A stretch of DNA of 64,000 bases from Tenrec ecaudatus. Taxonomy: Eukaryota; Chordata; Mammalia; Afrosoricida; Tenrecidae. This document shows positions 23,100-34,959 of the stretch, piece by piece; the first letter of the stretch is position 1; each line of letters begins with the position of its first letter. The stretch is from contig NC_134539.1 in assembly GCF_050624435.1 (NCBI RefSeq), forward strand, positions 49,260,001 through 49,324,000, given 5' to 3'. Under the pieces are notes generated by a model, which saw only the letters and a list, made by a program, of their open reading frames with translations, searched no databases and was not told the DNA's origin. The translations under genes were made by a program, and so were the position numbers.

Positions 23100-23385
23100 T
23101 AATTCTAGGTGGGTTTTAAATCAAAATGTAAAAGACAAAATCATAAGGACTCTAGAAGATGTCTTCACTCTTGAGGTAAGGAAACACTTCATAAACAAGA
23201 AACAAAAAGCAGAGCCATAAAAATATTAGTAAACTAGATATTAAAATGAAAAAATTTTAAGCAAATGACACAATTAAGAAAATAAAACAGGCAACTCATG
23301 AAATGGTAGAAAATATATGCAATACCTATAAACCACTCTGCTAAACCAGGGCTCTTATCCAGAATTTACTTTATGGGGGTAGGGA
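23100..23385 (+). mobile_element. L1 ORF2 fragment, sense, decayed
   Basis: Sense L1 text such as AAAAGACAAAATCATAAGGACTC, TAGAAGATGTCTTCACTC and GCTCTTATCCAGAATTTAC. Stops and shifts throughout; boundaries approximate. Confidence 0.6.
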
Positions 23386-23530
23386 CTGAGAAATCAGTTA
23401 AGAAAAAAGGTCAAGGTAACAGAAAATGCTATCATCCTTGAATAGGTACCTCACAAATCCAGTGGTACACGGTACCAGGGGTGGCCTTTAAAAGCTCATG
23501 AAGAAACAGAATTAAATTTTTGGATTTTTC

Positions 23531-23845
23531 CTTGAAAAAATTTTTAATCATTTTATCGGGGGCTCTTACAACATTCCAAACATCACTTGTATCAAGCTTT
23601 TTTGTATATTATCATTTCCAAAACATTTTCTACTTGAGCCCTTGGTATATATAGTGCCTTTTCCCCCCTCCCTACCTCCCTTGTGAACCCTTGATCAATT
23701 ATATATTGTTATTGTTATTACGTATCTTACACTATCCATTGTCTCCCTTCACCCACATTTCTGTTATTCGTCCCCTTGGAGGGGGGGGGGCTATAGATCC
23801 AGCCTTGCGTGCATTTCACCTTTCTCCCCCTTCTCGTCCTTGAAC
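23531..23845 (-). repeat. Afrotherian L1-lineage 3' end copy
   Basis: AATTTTTAATCATTTTATCGGGGG, TACTTGAGCCCTTGG, CCTTGTGAACCCTTGATC, CACCCACATTTCTGTTATTCG. About 315 bp, diverged, with a G run at 23784. Confidence 0.85.
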
Positions 23846-23999
23846 TTTCTGAAGCCTTCGTGTAGTTCTGCTCAAAAGTTCTTTGGTCCCTCTTCTTTCT
23901 CAGTGAAGTAACTTCATCCCAACTCACACCCATGACTTAAAAATACTTTCTTCAGGAAGAGAATGTCACCCTACTCCCATTGATGCTAGGCAACTTTGT

Positions 24000-24110
24000 G
24001 AAATGCCTTCGTAAGATACTGCAAATGAACCTCTCAGTCTCACTTTGCTTGTCTGTAAAATAAGGATAATGGTAGACAGCACCATGTGTTACTCTAAGAA
24101 TTAATATTCT
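24000..24110 (+). repeat. MIR fragment
   Basis: CTCAGTCTCACTTTGCTTGTCTGTAAAATAAGGATAATGG (landmark in two parts) is the central MIR core. Ancient tRNA-type SINE. Confidence 0.7.
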
Positions 24111-24659
24111 TAATACAAGTCTGGAAAGGGCAGGGAGTAGGGGAATAAAGGCATGAAGTGGATGGCTTGCACTTTCATAGATGTGTGCTTACATCCAAAA
24201 TGTATTCTGTAGGGAGGATTCCCCAAAGAAGTTTCCTCTTTCCCTGATCCGTCTGGGGAAGAGAGAATTGGTGTGTTGTGTGTGTTGGGGCGGGGGGGGG
24301 GGATGCTATTATGGTTATATAATTTAACAGTATGCATTGACTGCTAGGAGAGTCCTTTGTGATTGTAGTTGTAGAGACTCAAGTGTGAGAGTAGACAAGG
24401 GAGAGACATCGCTGGACTAGAGGTCAGTGGCCAAGCAAAAAACCCCTTAAAGGTTTTATGTTGATATTTCATGAAACTCAGAGCAAAGGAATATTCTTCT
24501 CTCAGTTAGACTTTATCCGATAGCAGACAAGGTGAAACCAAGACTTTTGGATAACCTGACCAGATCATATGAATACCTGCAGCAGACCTGAATGGCTGGT
24601 ACATGAGTAACCTCACCCTGAAGACTTTTTGCTCTACTAAAGGACTAATTGTTGATGAT

Positions 24660-25632
24660 CATTTTGAAGAGGTAAAATAACTGGGGAATGGCGAAGTTAT
24701 ACTGCAAATGTGAAAAAATTCTGGCTAGAAAAGCCAGGGAGTGACCTGAAATGCAATGGATTGCTTTCATATGCCCTTTCTCACCCAAATGACGGGGTGA
24801 GAGAACACAACTGAGCTACTGGTGGTCTACCAAGGGAATCAGACGTCTTGTTAATAACGCAAACAATGTGCACAACATCCAAATATTCATTTGGGAATAT
24901 GCAAACATGGTACATGGAATCCCAGTGAGGGGGTGGGTTGACCATGGTTATAGGTTTAAAATGAGCCATTCCAGAAAATGGGAGAACATGACCACCAAGA
25001 AAAGACGGGAGTGGAGCATATCCATATCCTTTCAATCAGGGTCCCCACCACTGAGAATCTCCTAGACTCAGGAGCTCCACCACCAGACTTGGAAAAAGAT
25101 GCTAGGAAGTAGCTGCAGAACAAAGGCAGCAGCAAATCCAGGAAAACAGGCAAGATGGCGCAGTAGGCTCCTGGCCAACTAAATAAGGCAGCGACCATGA
25201 GTGTACAAACACAATGAGTACGGGAAAGAATACCTTCTACTGGCTGGCAGGGTGGGCAGCCTCCAGGTACTTGTTGGTATGCTTAAGACCTTTGGGACAT
25301 ATGCCTAAGCAGAGCAGAGGCCAGGCTGAGGGGTCCAAGATGCCCTGATCAAAGAGCTACATCAAGTCCTTTCTGATCCTGAACTGTAACCGGTTCCTAC
25401 TTCCCTAATAGACTCCGTAACTGAGTATGTCTGTGAATTATGTGTGCTCACCACAATGAACCCAGTAGAGAAGCAGAGCATGCCATGGGGAGGATAGTTG
25501 GTGCCAGAAGTGATAAAAGGTTGGAGATATGTCTGACCTTGGCTTCACAGAGATCAGCCTCTCTCCTCTTCCTGAAGTTAGAGGTCAGATGCCCACGCCA
25601 CACCATATTCCCAGGGGCAAATAAATACTAAT
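24660..25632 (+). repeat. Unclassified retroelement-like segment ending near AATAAA
   Basis: A roughly 1-kb stretch unlike nearby AT-rich intron. It holds GGCAAGATGGCGCAGTAGGC at 25149 (a YY1-type motif seen in L1 5' UTRs) and ends with CAGGGGCAAATAAATAC at 25612-25628. It could be an old L1 5' region or an LTR. I could not name it, and short frames inside are not gene-like. Confidence 0.4.
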
Positions 25633-25792
25633 GATTGATTGCTCAGTCTTTTCCCAAAAAACTACATATGCCGATATTTATGCATTCAATAGAACATTGG
25701 ACAAAGTCTCTTAAATGTGAGAAATATCAATCTTTTAATATATATGCCTAACATTTTAAAAAGGAAATTCTACAACATTCATCCTAACACAG

Positions 25793-26000
25793 AGCCTTGG
25801 AGGCATAGTACATATGCGTTGGGCTGCTGACTGCAAGGTCAACAGTTCGAAACCACCAGTTGCTCTGAGGAAGAAAGCTGAGGCTTCCCAATCCCATCAA
25901 AGTTATAGTCTCAGAAACTCACAGGGGCAGTTCTACCCTGTCTTATGGAGTCACTGCTTTGAATCAGATCTGACTAAATGACAGTGAGTTTGGTTTCTTT
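25793..26000 (+). repeat. AfroSINE, nearly complete
   Basis: Starts AGAGCCTTGGAGGCATAGTA, has GGGCTGCTGACTGCAAGGTC (B-box side AGTTCGAAACC), then CAGTTCTACCCTGTCTTATGG and the tail TGAATCAGATCTGAC...CAGTGAGTTTGG. Head and tail order are as expected. Confidence 0.88.
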
Positions 26001-28435
26001 AGTTTTTATTCTAACATAAAGAAAAGTTTCTTATTTTAGATAAATTGATAAAATATTTTATTTTGATACAATGTAATTATCAGTAATACACATTTTCTAT
26101 AACAAATTCTTAGAATATGGATTCATAAAAAATTTTTAATATAGGGATTCATTTCATTAACTAGAGTTGACCTTTTCTTTGTATAGGGGATTTATTAAGA
26201 TCTCAATTATGATTAATCTTGAGAATGTGAAAGAACAAAAGGATTTATCTGTCTGCATTAGGATTTTTCCTACAGAACACTGAGATGAGGTTTATGTTGA
26301 GGGAAAAGGACTTTTCACAATAACCATTTTTTTAAAGGCAGTATTTACATACATGTTCAATTACTGCCTTAGACAAAATTTCAGATATTAATTAGCTAGA
26401 TTTTCCCCCATTTTGAGTCATTATTTTCTTAATGTGCGTTTTACTTATAAACATATAACGAGAATCTATGCAGATCTCTGCAATCCTTTCACTAAAGAGC
26501 TTTTCCCCTGGTCTGATACAGTCTTAGTCATAATTATTTTTATTAGATTCTTAAAAGCCTTTAAATAAAGGTGACACTTTTTAATAGTGCAGTGCTTGAC
26601 TCCTGGCTGAAACCCACCAGACGCCCCTCTGAAGACAAGTCTCGGCACAGCTTTGAAAAAAACCCTTAGGAGCAGTTTACTCTGCAGGTCTGGGGTCACA
26701 ATGAACCCTACTTAAATGACAGCAACTAGTAACTTAGCTGTAACATTCAATATATCTGCACAAAACATAAGCTACCATAATAAGAAAATGTAAAAATTAT
26801 AAACAACCCTCAAAATAAACAATTAAATTCTATTAGTTTTTTCAATAATAAAATCTTTATAAAGAAAGCATGCAAAATCTCTAAGCTGTGTAAGTAAAGC
26901 ATCCCCCGTTGGACTGGTTGGACTATTTTTACTAACACTGCAAGATAAGAACTGAAATAGAGGAACCAGTAGTCACATCTGGAAATTCTTCACCTATAAT
27001 TATGACACTCTAAAAAAACTATCAACATTCCCCCCTAATGATTTCTGTATGTAATTTAGAAAAGATAAAAAATATTCTCATAAGCAGAATCTACTGGGCA
27101 AGTTTCTCTCCCAAGAATATACTTTCAAATTACAGGGGGGAAGAGCTTTCAAAAATGTCTTTTAAAGCTCAAATCCCCGATTGACAAAACTTAGTAAAGC
27201 TTTGTAGATGAGAATCAGTTTTGTGTTATTAGTTTAAACATATGGTTCCATCTTTTTCCTGACAAAACTCTTTCTCTTAGACATCATTCCCTTATACACA
27301 TTTCTCTTACACACATACTTCTTCAGTCCAAAATAAGGTGTTTCTGACTTATATCACAAATGTCTGATAAAGCAATTTTCCAGTAAAGTCACACTGAAGA
27401 TCTTGGTAACACTGATCTCTCCCCCACAAGTTCTGACTGCTATGTAAGAGTCCTGACGTGATTTAAGAGGAGGATGCAAACTAATCAAGCAGAATGGGGG
27501 GTGGTTGGCAGGGAAGAAGGCAAAAGAAAGCTTTGGTTGGATGAGTGATTGCAGATGGTCCGGAGAAGGAAGCAGTTTAAAAGGGTCAGAAAAAGGATCT
27601 GTACTATGGGCAAATAAATTAACATGACACAAAAAAGGTCTCAAGTCAAATAATACGGGCATCATGGGAGGAGGAGATGAACCTGAGCAGTACTGGACCC
27701 ACGGTCTCCTAAGAAACACAGTAAATTTACCTAAGTGCAGAAGCAGTTGTTCTATGGACTTGTTAGCTCGCTGGATAAGTCAACAAACCAATCAGCTTCA
27801 CTGCCTCAAATATCAATTATCAAAGCTCTTTCCTGCTAAAGAGTAATTAAATACAGAGCCAACACAGTACAGGAATATTGTAACTGCACAACACAAATAA
27901 AGTGTTTCACTATAAAATTTTATGGAAATGGTTTTATTTAGCACTAAAGTGACAATTATTAATATAATAAAAGGCAATCTACCCAACTGAGAAATAGCCA
28001 CTTGGGTAACATGAAAGGAAAACAAAATAAATCATTAACTTACAAGAAAACTTTAGTCCATGTCTCAAATGAGTTATGAAATTCAAGATTTTGTTGTTGT
28101 TATTGATCTTTCCCGCCTATGAAGATACTATGAACATAAAAAAAGGTTACAAAAAAATTCCAGCAAATCTTATAGTGACCCTGAAGGAACACTTTGCAGA
28201 ATAGTAAATTCATTTATGCACGACTCTGTTCCTATCTTCCTTACACAGTAATGAAAGCCATGTCTCACTAACAGACCAGAGTGTAGTGTCAACAGTCATG
28301 GCGCTTCACTGATGGCTAACTTTAACTCCTCCATATAACCTACTAAGGGTTTATGTTTAAAAATAATTACAGAAATAAGAGAAATAATCAGAGTATTCAC
28401 TGAGGATTTTTCTATTAACTGAGAGGTGCCATGCA
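26001..28435. other. PTBP3 intron, no assignable elements
   Basis: AT-rich, largely unique-looking sequence. No exon, RNA gene or repeat family could be supported. The 121-aa minus-strand frame at 27354-27719 has no recognisable domain and no splice context that ties it to PTBP3. Confidence 0.5.
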
Positions 28436-28440
28436 ATAAA

Positions 28441-28640
28441 AGAGCCCCGTGGCTCAGTGTTTAAGTGCTGGCTGCTAACCAGAAGTTCAGAGACTTGAAC
28501 CCAGTCTCTGTCCCTCAGGGAAAAGATGTGGCATCGACTTCTGTGAGCCTAGCAGCCTTGGAAACCTGTGAAGCAGTTCTACGTCGTCCTGTAGGTTCTT
28601 TATGAATTGGGATAGACTTCAAAGCAATGGATTATGCAGT
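28441..28640 (+). repeat. AfroSINE
   Basis: AGAGCCCCGTGGCTCAGTG, GCTGGCTGCTAACCAGAAG, CAGTTCTACGTCGTCCTG and the ATTGGGATAGACTTC tail. Moderately diverged. Confidence 0.85.
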
Positions 28641-28841
28641 AACTACAAAGTTTTGTCTCAACATTTTGTCTTTCATTAATATTCACCCTTTTCAGTCTCT
28701 CCTGTTACACTTCAAAACCCAAAGATTCTAACAACTGAAAACTGTCAAATGACCCTTATAAATATCTTGAAGATTAAATCCTCATGTACACTGTGGGCCC
28801 AACAAGTATGATCACCTGTGAACACATTTTAAGAAAACAAA

Positions 28842-29250
28842 CTCACTACCACTGGATTGAATCCAACTCCTAGTGACCCTTAAGGACAGAGCAGAACTGC
28901 CCCTGTGGGCTTATGAGACTGTACATTACAGGTTCCCACACTTATTTGACATACTGTCCCCTTTCCAGAAAAAAAAAAAATTAGTCAACACCTGCCCTGC
29001 AATTAAAAAATGTTTGTACTACAGACGACAATTCAGGATAAAGTGTGGGTATCTGCCTGCCTTTGCAGCCGTCCCTGGATCCTAACAGCACCCCTCAAAC
29101 CCCACCTACCGTATCACCAACTTTGGGAAACACTGCTTAACTCTTTACAGGAGTAGACCGCCCCATCGTTCTCCCACTGAGGTTGGTAGGGTGGAACTAC
29201 TTCCTTGTAGTAAGCAGCTCAATGTGTAACCCACTACATCTCCTAGTCCC
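28842..29250 (-). repeat. AfroSINE, antisense, split by a hAT-like element
   Basis: Left part ACTCACTACCACTGGATTG ... AGAACTGCCCCTGTGGGC; right part CTCTTTACAGGAGTAGACC ... CTCCCACTGAGG ... ACCCACTACATCTCC. Removing 28929-29135 restores the normal order of an antisense AfroSINE. Confidence 0.8.
28929..29135 (+). mobile_element. Short hAT-like DNA element nested in an AfroSINE
   Basis: Ends are CAGGTTCCCACACTTATT and ACTTTGGGAAACACTG, imperfect inverted repeats of the CAG-GGTTCCCAAA type used by hAT transposons. 207 bp, non-coding. The expected 8-bp target duplication is not clean. Confidence 0.6.
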
Positions 29251-29459
29251 TACTTTTAAAGCAAGCACTGAGTGACATATTTGTTACATTTTCTTTCTAA
29301 GACTGCTACGGTTCAAATTTTATGACCAAAAAGAGGTGGGCGGGTAGGTGATGGTGGTAGTGAAAATGGGGCAAATTTTTCAATTATACAGAAGTGAAAT
29401 TTAAAAGGACCATTGTGTTATGAAAGTTTCAGAAAAACGATTTGACTACCTTAAACTCT

Positions 29460-29620
29460 AATGGTTCCCTGGGTGACACAAAGAGCTCCTGAAGAGAAAG
29501 TTGTTGCTTCAGGGGCAGTGAGTTTATGTTACTGGTGGGGAATAATTTGCAACAGGAGATCACTAAGGGTTACACAACACAGCACAATCAATGGCACTGA
29601 ATTATACATATAGATGTTGT
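29460..29620 (+). repeat. Degraded AfroSINE
   Basis: GGTTCCCTGGGTGACACAAAG, GAAAGTTGTTGCTTCAG, GGGTTACACAACACAGC and CAATGGCACTGA; weak but colinear. Confidence 0.5.
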
Positions 29621-29784
29621 GGACTTGGAGAATGTTTTGTTGTGTAAATTTTTGTCACACTTAGAAAAAAATTACATGAACAATGAATACAAGGACAAAA
29701 AGTTCTAGAATTGAATATGGTGATAATTGTATTCGTTACGACTAAATTATATGACATGTGAAATCCTAATAAAGCTGTTCAAAC

Positions 29785-30005
29785 AAAGTTAAGTCCTTGA
29801 CTACCAACCAAAGGTTGGTAGTTTGAACCCACACAGAGGTGCCTTGAAAGAATATTTGGTGATCTATGATCAAAAGGTCAACCAACCAACTCACTGCCAT
29901 TATGTTAATTTCCACTCATAGCAGCCCAGTTAGACAGAACTGAACTACGCCATAAGGTTTCTGAGGCAGGTAGAATCCTCAAGACTTTAGTCTCCCTCAG
30001 GTCCA
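29785..30005. repeat. Two AfroSINE fragments, tail to tail
   Basis: Plus-strand head at 29785-29880 (TTGACTACCAACCAAAGGTTGG, AGTTTGAACCC, GAGGTGCCTTGAAAG) followed by an antisense body at 29882-30005 (AACTCACTGCCATTATG, CATAGCAGCCC, GTTTCTGAGGCAGG). Confidence 0.7.
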
Positions 30006-30904
30006 GAATTGAATTCACCCCTGCAAGAGAATTATTAACCATTTAAGATCAGAAGATTAAGAAAGGAGGAATGGAAACAGGAAACACAGGAAGGAAGACG
30101 ATTAAGCAGTGGTACATTAAGGAGAAGACAATAGAGAAATTGAAACAAAATGTGTATGAACTATTGAATGCAAAACTGATGATCTGCTCTGTAAATCTTG
30201 AGCTAATTCACAGTGATTTTTTTTTTATTGCTAACATTTGTCTCAAGCTCCAAAGCTTAGCCTTTCACCAAGGTTTTGGTTAATTCTACTAGATCAGTAC
30301 TCTAAACAGTATCAGTCCAAATGTGATTAACAAAAAAATTTTTTCAGTTCTGTAACAATTAGTCACCTGCACGTACTCTGAATTTAAAGTAGCCACACTA
30401 TATAATCTTAGGATAGTTTTCATGTTAAAAAGAATAATGGGAAATTAAAAGTTTTGGTAATGAGTCCCAACATATGGAATTCCCACATACATGCACCAAA
30501 AAGACTGTATTCCAAACTCCTTTTCAGTTTAATGAAAATGAAAATATATTTTATTATGTTCACAAGCAGAAAGTTATGCTGTCTCCACCTAATCAAGATG
30601 GGGTACTATTTGTTCTACAATCAACCTCCAAAAATAATGAGGTCTTTTGATTAAATACCACCTGGACTATTTATTCCAAAACCAAGATATACTGTGGTTT
30701 TAAAAACAGGCTTTGGGAATGTCTTTTTTTTTTCAATTCAGCCTCTGTAACTAATCTGTTTGGTCTAGAGTACTAGTTTATAATATATCATAAGTTTTTG
30801 ACATCCTCTTTTGCAAAATTGGGCTGTTATTATAATAAACCTTAATTATAGAAATTTCTAGTACACTTCTACGTAGCAAAATAGAGATAATAAACATCTC
30901 TTAA

Positions 30905-31030
30905 AAACTGGTGCAGAGGCTCAAGTACAAAGAGAATGTTTTGAAAATGATGGCAATCTATGTACAAATGTGCTTGATACAATTGATTAAGAGCTGTAAA
31001 AGCCCCCAACAAAATGATTTACTTAAAAAA
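30905..31030 (+). repeat. Afrotherian L1-lineage 3' end fragment
   Basis: GGCTCAAGTACAAAGAGAATG, ATGTACAAATGTGCTTG, AGCCCCCAACAAAATGATTTAC plus A tail. Confidence 0.85.
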
Positions 31031-31639
31031 AATGGGTAGAGAACAGCATTGGTGAGCAAGATGCTGATGTTCTAATTGTTTTAAGCTGAAATGTACAGCT
31101 AATTAGTATTTCGAGCATTTCTTCTTTCATCCAAAACTTCTATCAAATCTGTCAGGGTGATATCTTGTTTTAGGTAGAAATCTTCCCCTAAACGGCAAAT
31201 TTTAAAATCTCAGGAGTGCTAGCGTAGCCCAAAGGATTGATGTTCTTCAGCTACCATTGTCTTTATTTAGTGTTGCTCTAACAGGTCATCATGGTCCAAC
31301 AATTAATTCCTGCCTGAAATAGTTACTAAGTGCAAATCATCGTTAATCTTCCTGAATGTAAAGAAATGACGAAAACATCCTCCTCTGGTGTTAGATTTAG
31401 CTTACAGAGGAAGAAGGGCCTAAAACTCCACCCAACAACTGGTTGCCACTGAGTTCCTTCTGATTCCTGACCACACCATGCTACACACAGGAACTTGTGA
31501 TGGTCTACGTATGTAAACGTCTTTCCAAGATTCTCAGCTTTCAGTCAAGATCCATCTGACAGCTAGTGGTATCTTTGTTCCAAGTCCTCTTCTGAACACG
31601 GCTTCATTTCAGCCAGTAACCTTGTCAGAGTACTGCTGT

Positions 31640-31980
31640 AATTTTTTTTTAAATTATCTTCAGCAAAATGTTACTTGTGTGTGATAGTAATAACATTGTG
31701 CAGTAGTCTGCATTCTGTTGGATCATCTTTCTTTGGAATGGACACAAATGTGGTCAGGTATTGGTCTTCCAAATTTCTAGGTATAGACAAGTATACACTT
31801 CTAGTGCTTTTGAAACATCTCAATGATATTCTATCAATTCCCAGAGCTTTATTTTTCACCAATACCTTCTTTGTAGCTTGGATTTCTTCTTCAGTATGGT
31901 CAGTTCTTGATCATATGCTATCTCCTGAAATACTTTGCTCTCAAGGACTTAATTTTCTTCAGCTTCACCTTGATGTCTTT
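31640..31980 (-). mobile_element. BovB/RTE LINE ORF fragment, antisense
   Basis: Antisense RTE reverse-transcriptase region: ATCTTCAGCAAAATGTTACTTG, GTGTGATAGTAATAAC, TTGGATCATCTTTCTTTGGAATGG (landmark in parts), AGGTATAGACAAG, CATCTCAATGATATTCTATC. Frames are broken. Ends in a T run at 31978. Confidence 0.85.
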
Positions 31981-32009
31981 TTTTTTTTTTAGTTTTATTG
32001 GTACTTGCT

Positions 32010-32590
32010 TATGAAGAACAAGGATTGTAGCCTTCAGTATAGATTACAACTCAATGTAAAAAAGACCAAAATCCTCACAACTGAATCAGTAAGTAACATC
32101 ATGGTAAACAAAGGTTTGAAGTTGTCAAGATTCCATCTTGCTTGGATCCACAATCATGGAAGCAGCAGCCGCGAGATCAAGGAACAATTACACTGGGTAA
32201 ATCTGTTGCACAAGACCTCTTGAGCGTGTTGAAAAGTAAGGATGTTACTTTGAGGACTAAGGTGTACCTGACCCAAACCTGGTGTTTTCCATTACCTCAC
32301 ATGCATGTGAAATCGGGCAATTAAGAAAGGCTGAACAAACTTTGATGCATTTGAATCATGGTACTGGCGAAGGATATTAAAAGTACCATGGTGAGGTAAA
32401 AAGAACAAACAAATCTGCCTTGGAAGAAGGTAGTTTTGGGAGAAAGACATCATGCGTGCTAGAGGGACAACAAAGAGAAAGGCCCTCGACAAGATGGATT
32501 GACCATGGGCTCATACATAAGAGCACTTGTGGGGATGGCAGGACCAGGTGGGGTGTCATTCTGTTGTACAGAGGGTTGAGATGAGTCAGA
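32010..32590 (+). mobile_element. BovB/RTE LINE 3' ORF fragment, sense
   Basis: Sense RTE: TGTAAAAAAGACCAAAATCC, AAGTTGTCAAGATTCC, CTTGGATCCACAATCATGG, GGGTAAATCTGTTGC, AGTACCATGGTGAGG, and the tail TTCTGTTGTACAGAGGGTTG. It is in opposite orientation to the neighbouring fragment at 31640. Confidence 0.88.
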
Positions 32591-32599
32591 GCACTTACC

Positions 32600-33290
32600 A
32601 GCAATTTACCTGTCTAGGTTTCAATATCCACTGCAAGGGCTTCACAGCCCTCAAAGACAAAATCCATGATGAAAGGGTTTATTAAGGAAGTTAACAAGTT
32701 GTAATCCCAGGGAGAAAATGCTCAGGGGCATTTTATCAGGTCCTCCCAAGGTTCTTTCTGTCTGCTAAGAAATGCCCCAAAGGGCATACCACTCCACCTC
32801 AGCCTGAAGGCACTCAGCTCCTTCCACTGGTCAGCAAATCCAATTTCCCCAATTAGGTGCCTAGGGGACCCTACTCTGCAAGTCAGCCTACCGTCCTGCC
32901 CCTTATCACTCAGCTTTACTTGCTCTGTGAGTTGGGAAGTCTATCACTCTTCGATATTCTGGGTCCTGGTTCTGCTGCTGCTCCTCTGATGGGATAGCTG
33001 TCATCGGGACCCAAGAGACCGCCCATCCAGAGGGCACACTCCATTCCTGGCTCTTCCTGGCAATGAGATCCCTCATCCTGCTTCTAAGAGGGCTTTTTTA
33101 TATGCAGCAGGATGTCACTCCAGGGATTCCTGTTCACAATTACCCAGAGGTGAATCCTATCAGTATGTTCCCCTACTTTTATGCCCTTAAATCCTATCAG
33201 TAGTTTCCCCTTCTTACCAGAACAATGCAGGGAAAGGTTGTTGGGTGAGGGTTAGAGACTGGATACAAAAGTCACATTAAATTCACTGTC
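32600..33290 (-). repeat. LTR-like segment
   Basis: Contains GGGTTTATTAAGGAAG (reverse of a polyadenylation region), GAAATGCCCCAAAGG, CACTCCATTCCTGGCTC and a long CT-rich middle. It shares blocks with 34960-35350 (ACTCCACTC, GATTCTAAGATGGCTC). Class and exact ends are uncertain. Confidence 0.45.
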
Positions 33291-33870
33291 CCCCCCAATA
33301 ATAAATTTAAGTCTTAAAGATTTTTGTGTTCGCTCATCTGTGAACTGTTAAAAGCTAGCTCATTTCTGTTCATCCAACTTGCAAACATTTTTGACTGCCC
33401 TCTTACAGTCTGGTCTGGGCTTGGGAGTTTGATTTACTAGGATGTTGTGACTCAAGAGAAAAAGAAAAAAATTTTTTAAAAGAAGGAAAATTGTGCTCTG
33501 TTTTCAGCATTTAATAGAGGTCATTCTATTTTCAAGGAGCTCTGGGTAATTTTGCTTCTGTGCACACTGGTGAGGAGTGCAGCAAACTCACAGCTTCACT
33601 GTGGCCATCCTGCTATAGTGTGCTGCTCATTTTAGGTGCCAGTAAATCTGGAGGGGGAACCGGCAGCAGTTCCCACACAGTTTTAAAAACTTGTTGTCTC
33701 TTGGTAAGATGTCACCTATAGAGATCAGGCTAGAACGCTAATCATGCAGTAGATGCTGGCATGTGATTGGCAAGAATCCCTTAGAAAATCCGTGTCTACC
33801 TTTGAGGGAAATTTTTGGTAAATGTGGGATAGGTTATCCTAACAGAACAGTTTAAAATTATGTAGCTACT

Positions 33871-33898
33871 TTGTGTGTGTGTGTGTGTGTGTGTGTGT
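33871..33898. repeat. (GT)n microsatellite
   Basis: About 14 uninterrupted GT units. Confidence 0.97.
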
Positions 33899-34689
33899 TG
33901 CTTTGCAGAAGGCTACAGTTGAGTGAGAGCCCTAAATCCACTTTGTGGGTCTCTCCACATATTCAGTCTCCACTGAGTCCTTACTGACCACTGACAAGCA
34001 AGGAAAACCTTTGCTCTCAGGCAGTGCCTGTGAAAGTAAATTGCCACCACACCCGTAGCCAGCCCAGGAAGGGGCAACCTCATTTGCAACTATGATAAAA
34101 ATGATTTTGAGTATCCTTTGTTCTCCATGGCCTATATAGGTGGCTGTGTGGGAGTCCTGAGGCACCATAATGGCCTCATGCTGAGGGTCGCCTTCACCCA
34201 GATTATTTGTCTTTGCCTTTTCTTGTCCTGTTTAATAATAAATGTTTTTATAAATTATATTTTAATTTGGAGTCTCTATGGACCCTACAACACTTCAAAA
34301 CCTCAAATATTTGAAAACTAAGCAGCACAATAATCAGTGGATTGAAAGAAAATCTCAAGGTGCAGTACACATATTTTTTAATTAGCTGGAAATGGAATCA
34401 CTATCTGAGGGATACAGCAACAGAAGAAATCAGAGCTGCGCAGCATCTATTAAAGAAACTGAGCTCCTAACAAAAACCTAAGAAATAAAATGCCATTCCC
34501 AAACAGTTCCACAGCTGCAATCTACCAAACAGAGAAGAAACAATACCAGTGTTATACAGACACAATAACTTTGAGGACGGAAAACTTAGGGTGATCTCCG
34601 TTTTTGTCTCTCATCAAATTTATATCTTTCATCTACATTATTCACTATCATTTCCTTCCTTTTCATTTCTTTGATCTGTGGGTTGGTTG

Positions 34690-34940
34690 GTTATTACAGC
34701 AGAGAGGTAATAAAATGCGAAGCTGCTAATCTAAAGGTACACGATTCTAAACCAACAGGAGTTTCTTCATGGGAGGAATGGATACAAGATATATTTAAAG
34801 CATCAAAAAGCAAAGATTTCACCTTTGAGGTCTAAAGTGTGCCTGATCCTAGAAATGCTATTTCCAATAACTTCATATGCTTATGGGGCGATTAAGGACA
34901 GAGAAGCCTTGATGCATTTGGATGATGGGGGTGCTGAGTG
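34690..34940 (+). repeat. AfroSINE head and RTE fragment
   Basis: AfroSINE-like head at 34700-34770 (GCGAAGCTGCTAATC, AGGTACACGATTC) followed by sense RTE at 34795-34940 (CATCAAAAAGCAAAGATTTC, GTGTGCCTGATCC, TTGATGCATTTGG). Confidence 0.6.
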
Positions 34941-34959
34941 TTGGCAAACCCAGCGAGCT

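Noticed and set aside
25800-25870. tRNA gene
   Set aside because: A- and B-box-like text belongs to an AfroSINE; no cloverleaf with intact acceptor stem.
27354-27719. 121-aa minus-strand ORF as a PTBP3 alternative exon
   Set aside because: No PTB-like peptide and no convincing acceptor/donor pair that would keep the frame between exons 2 and 3.
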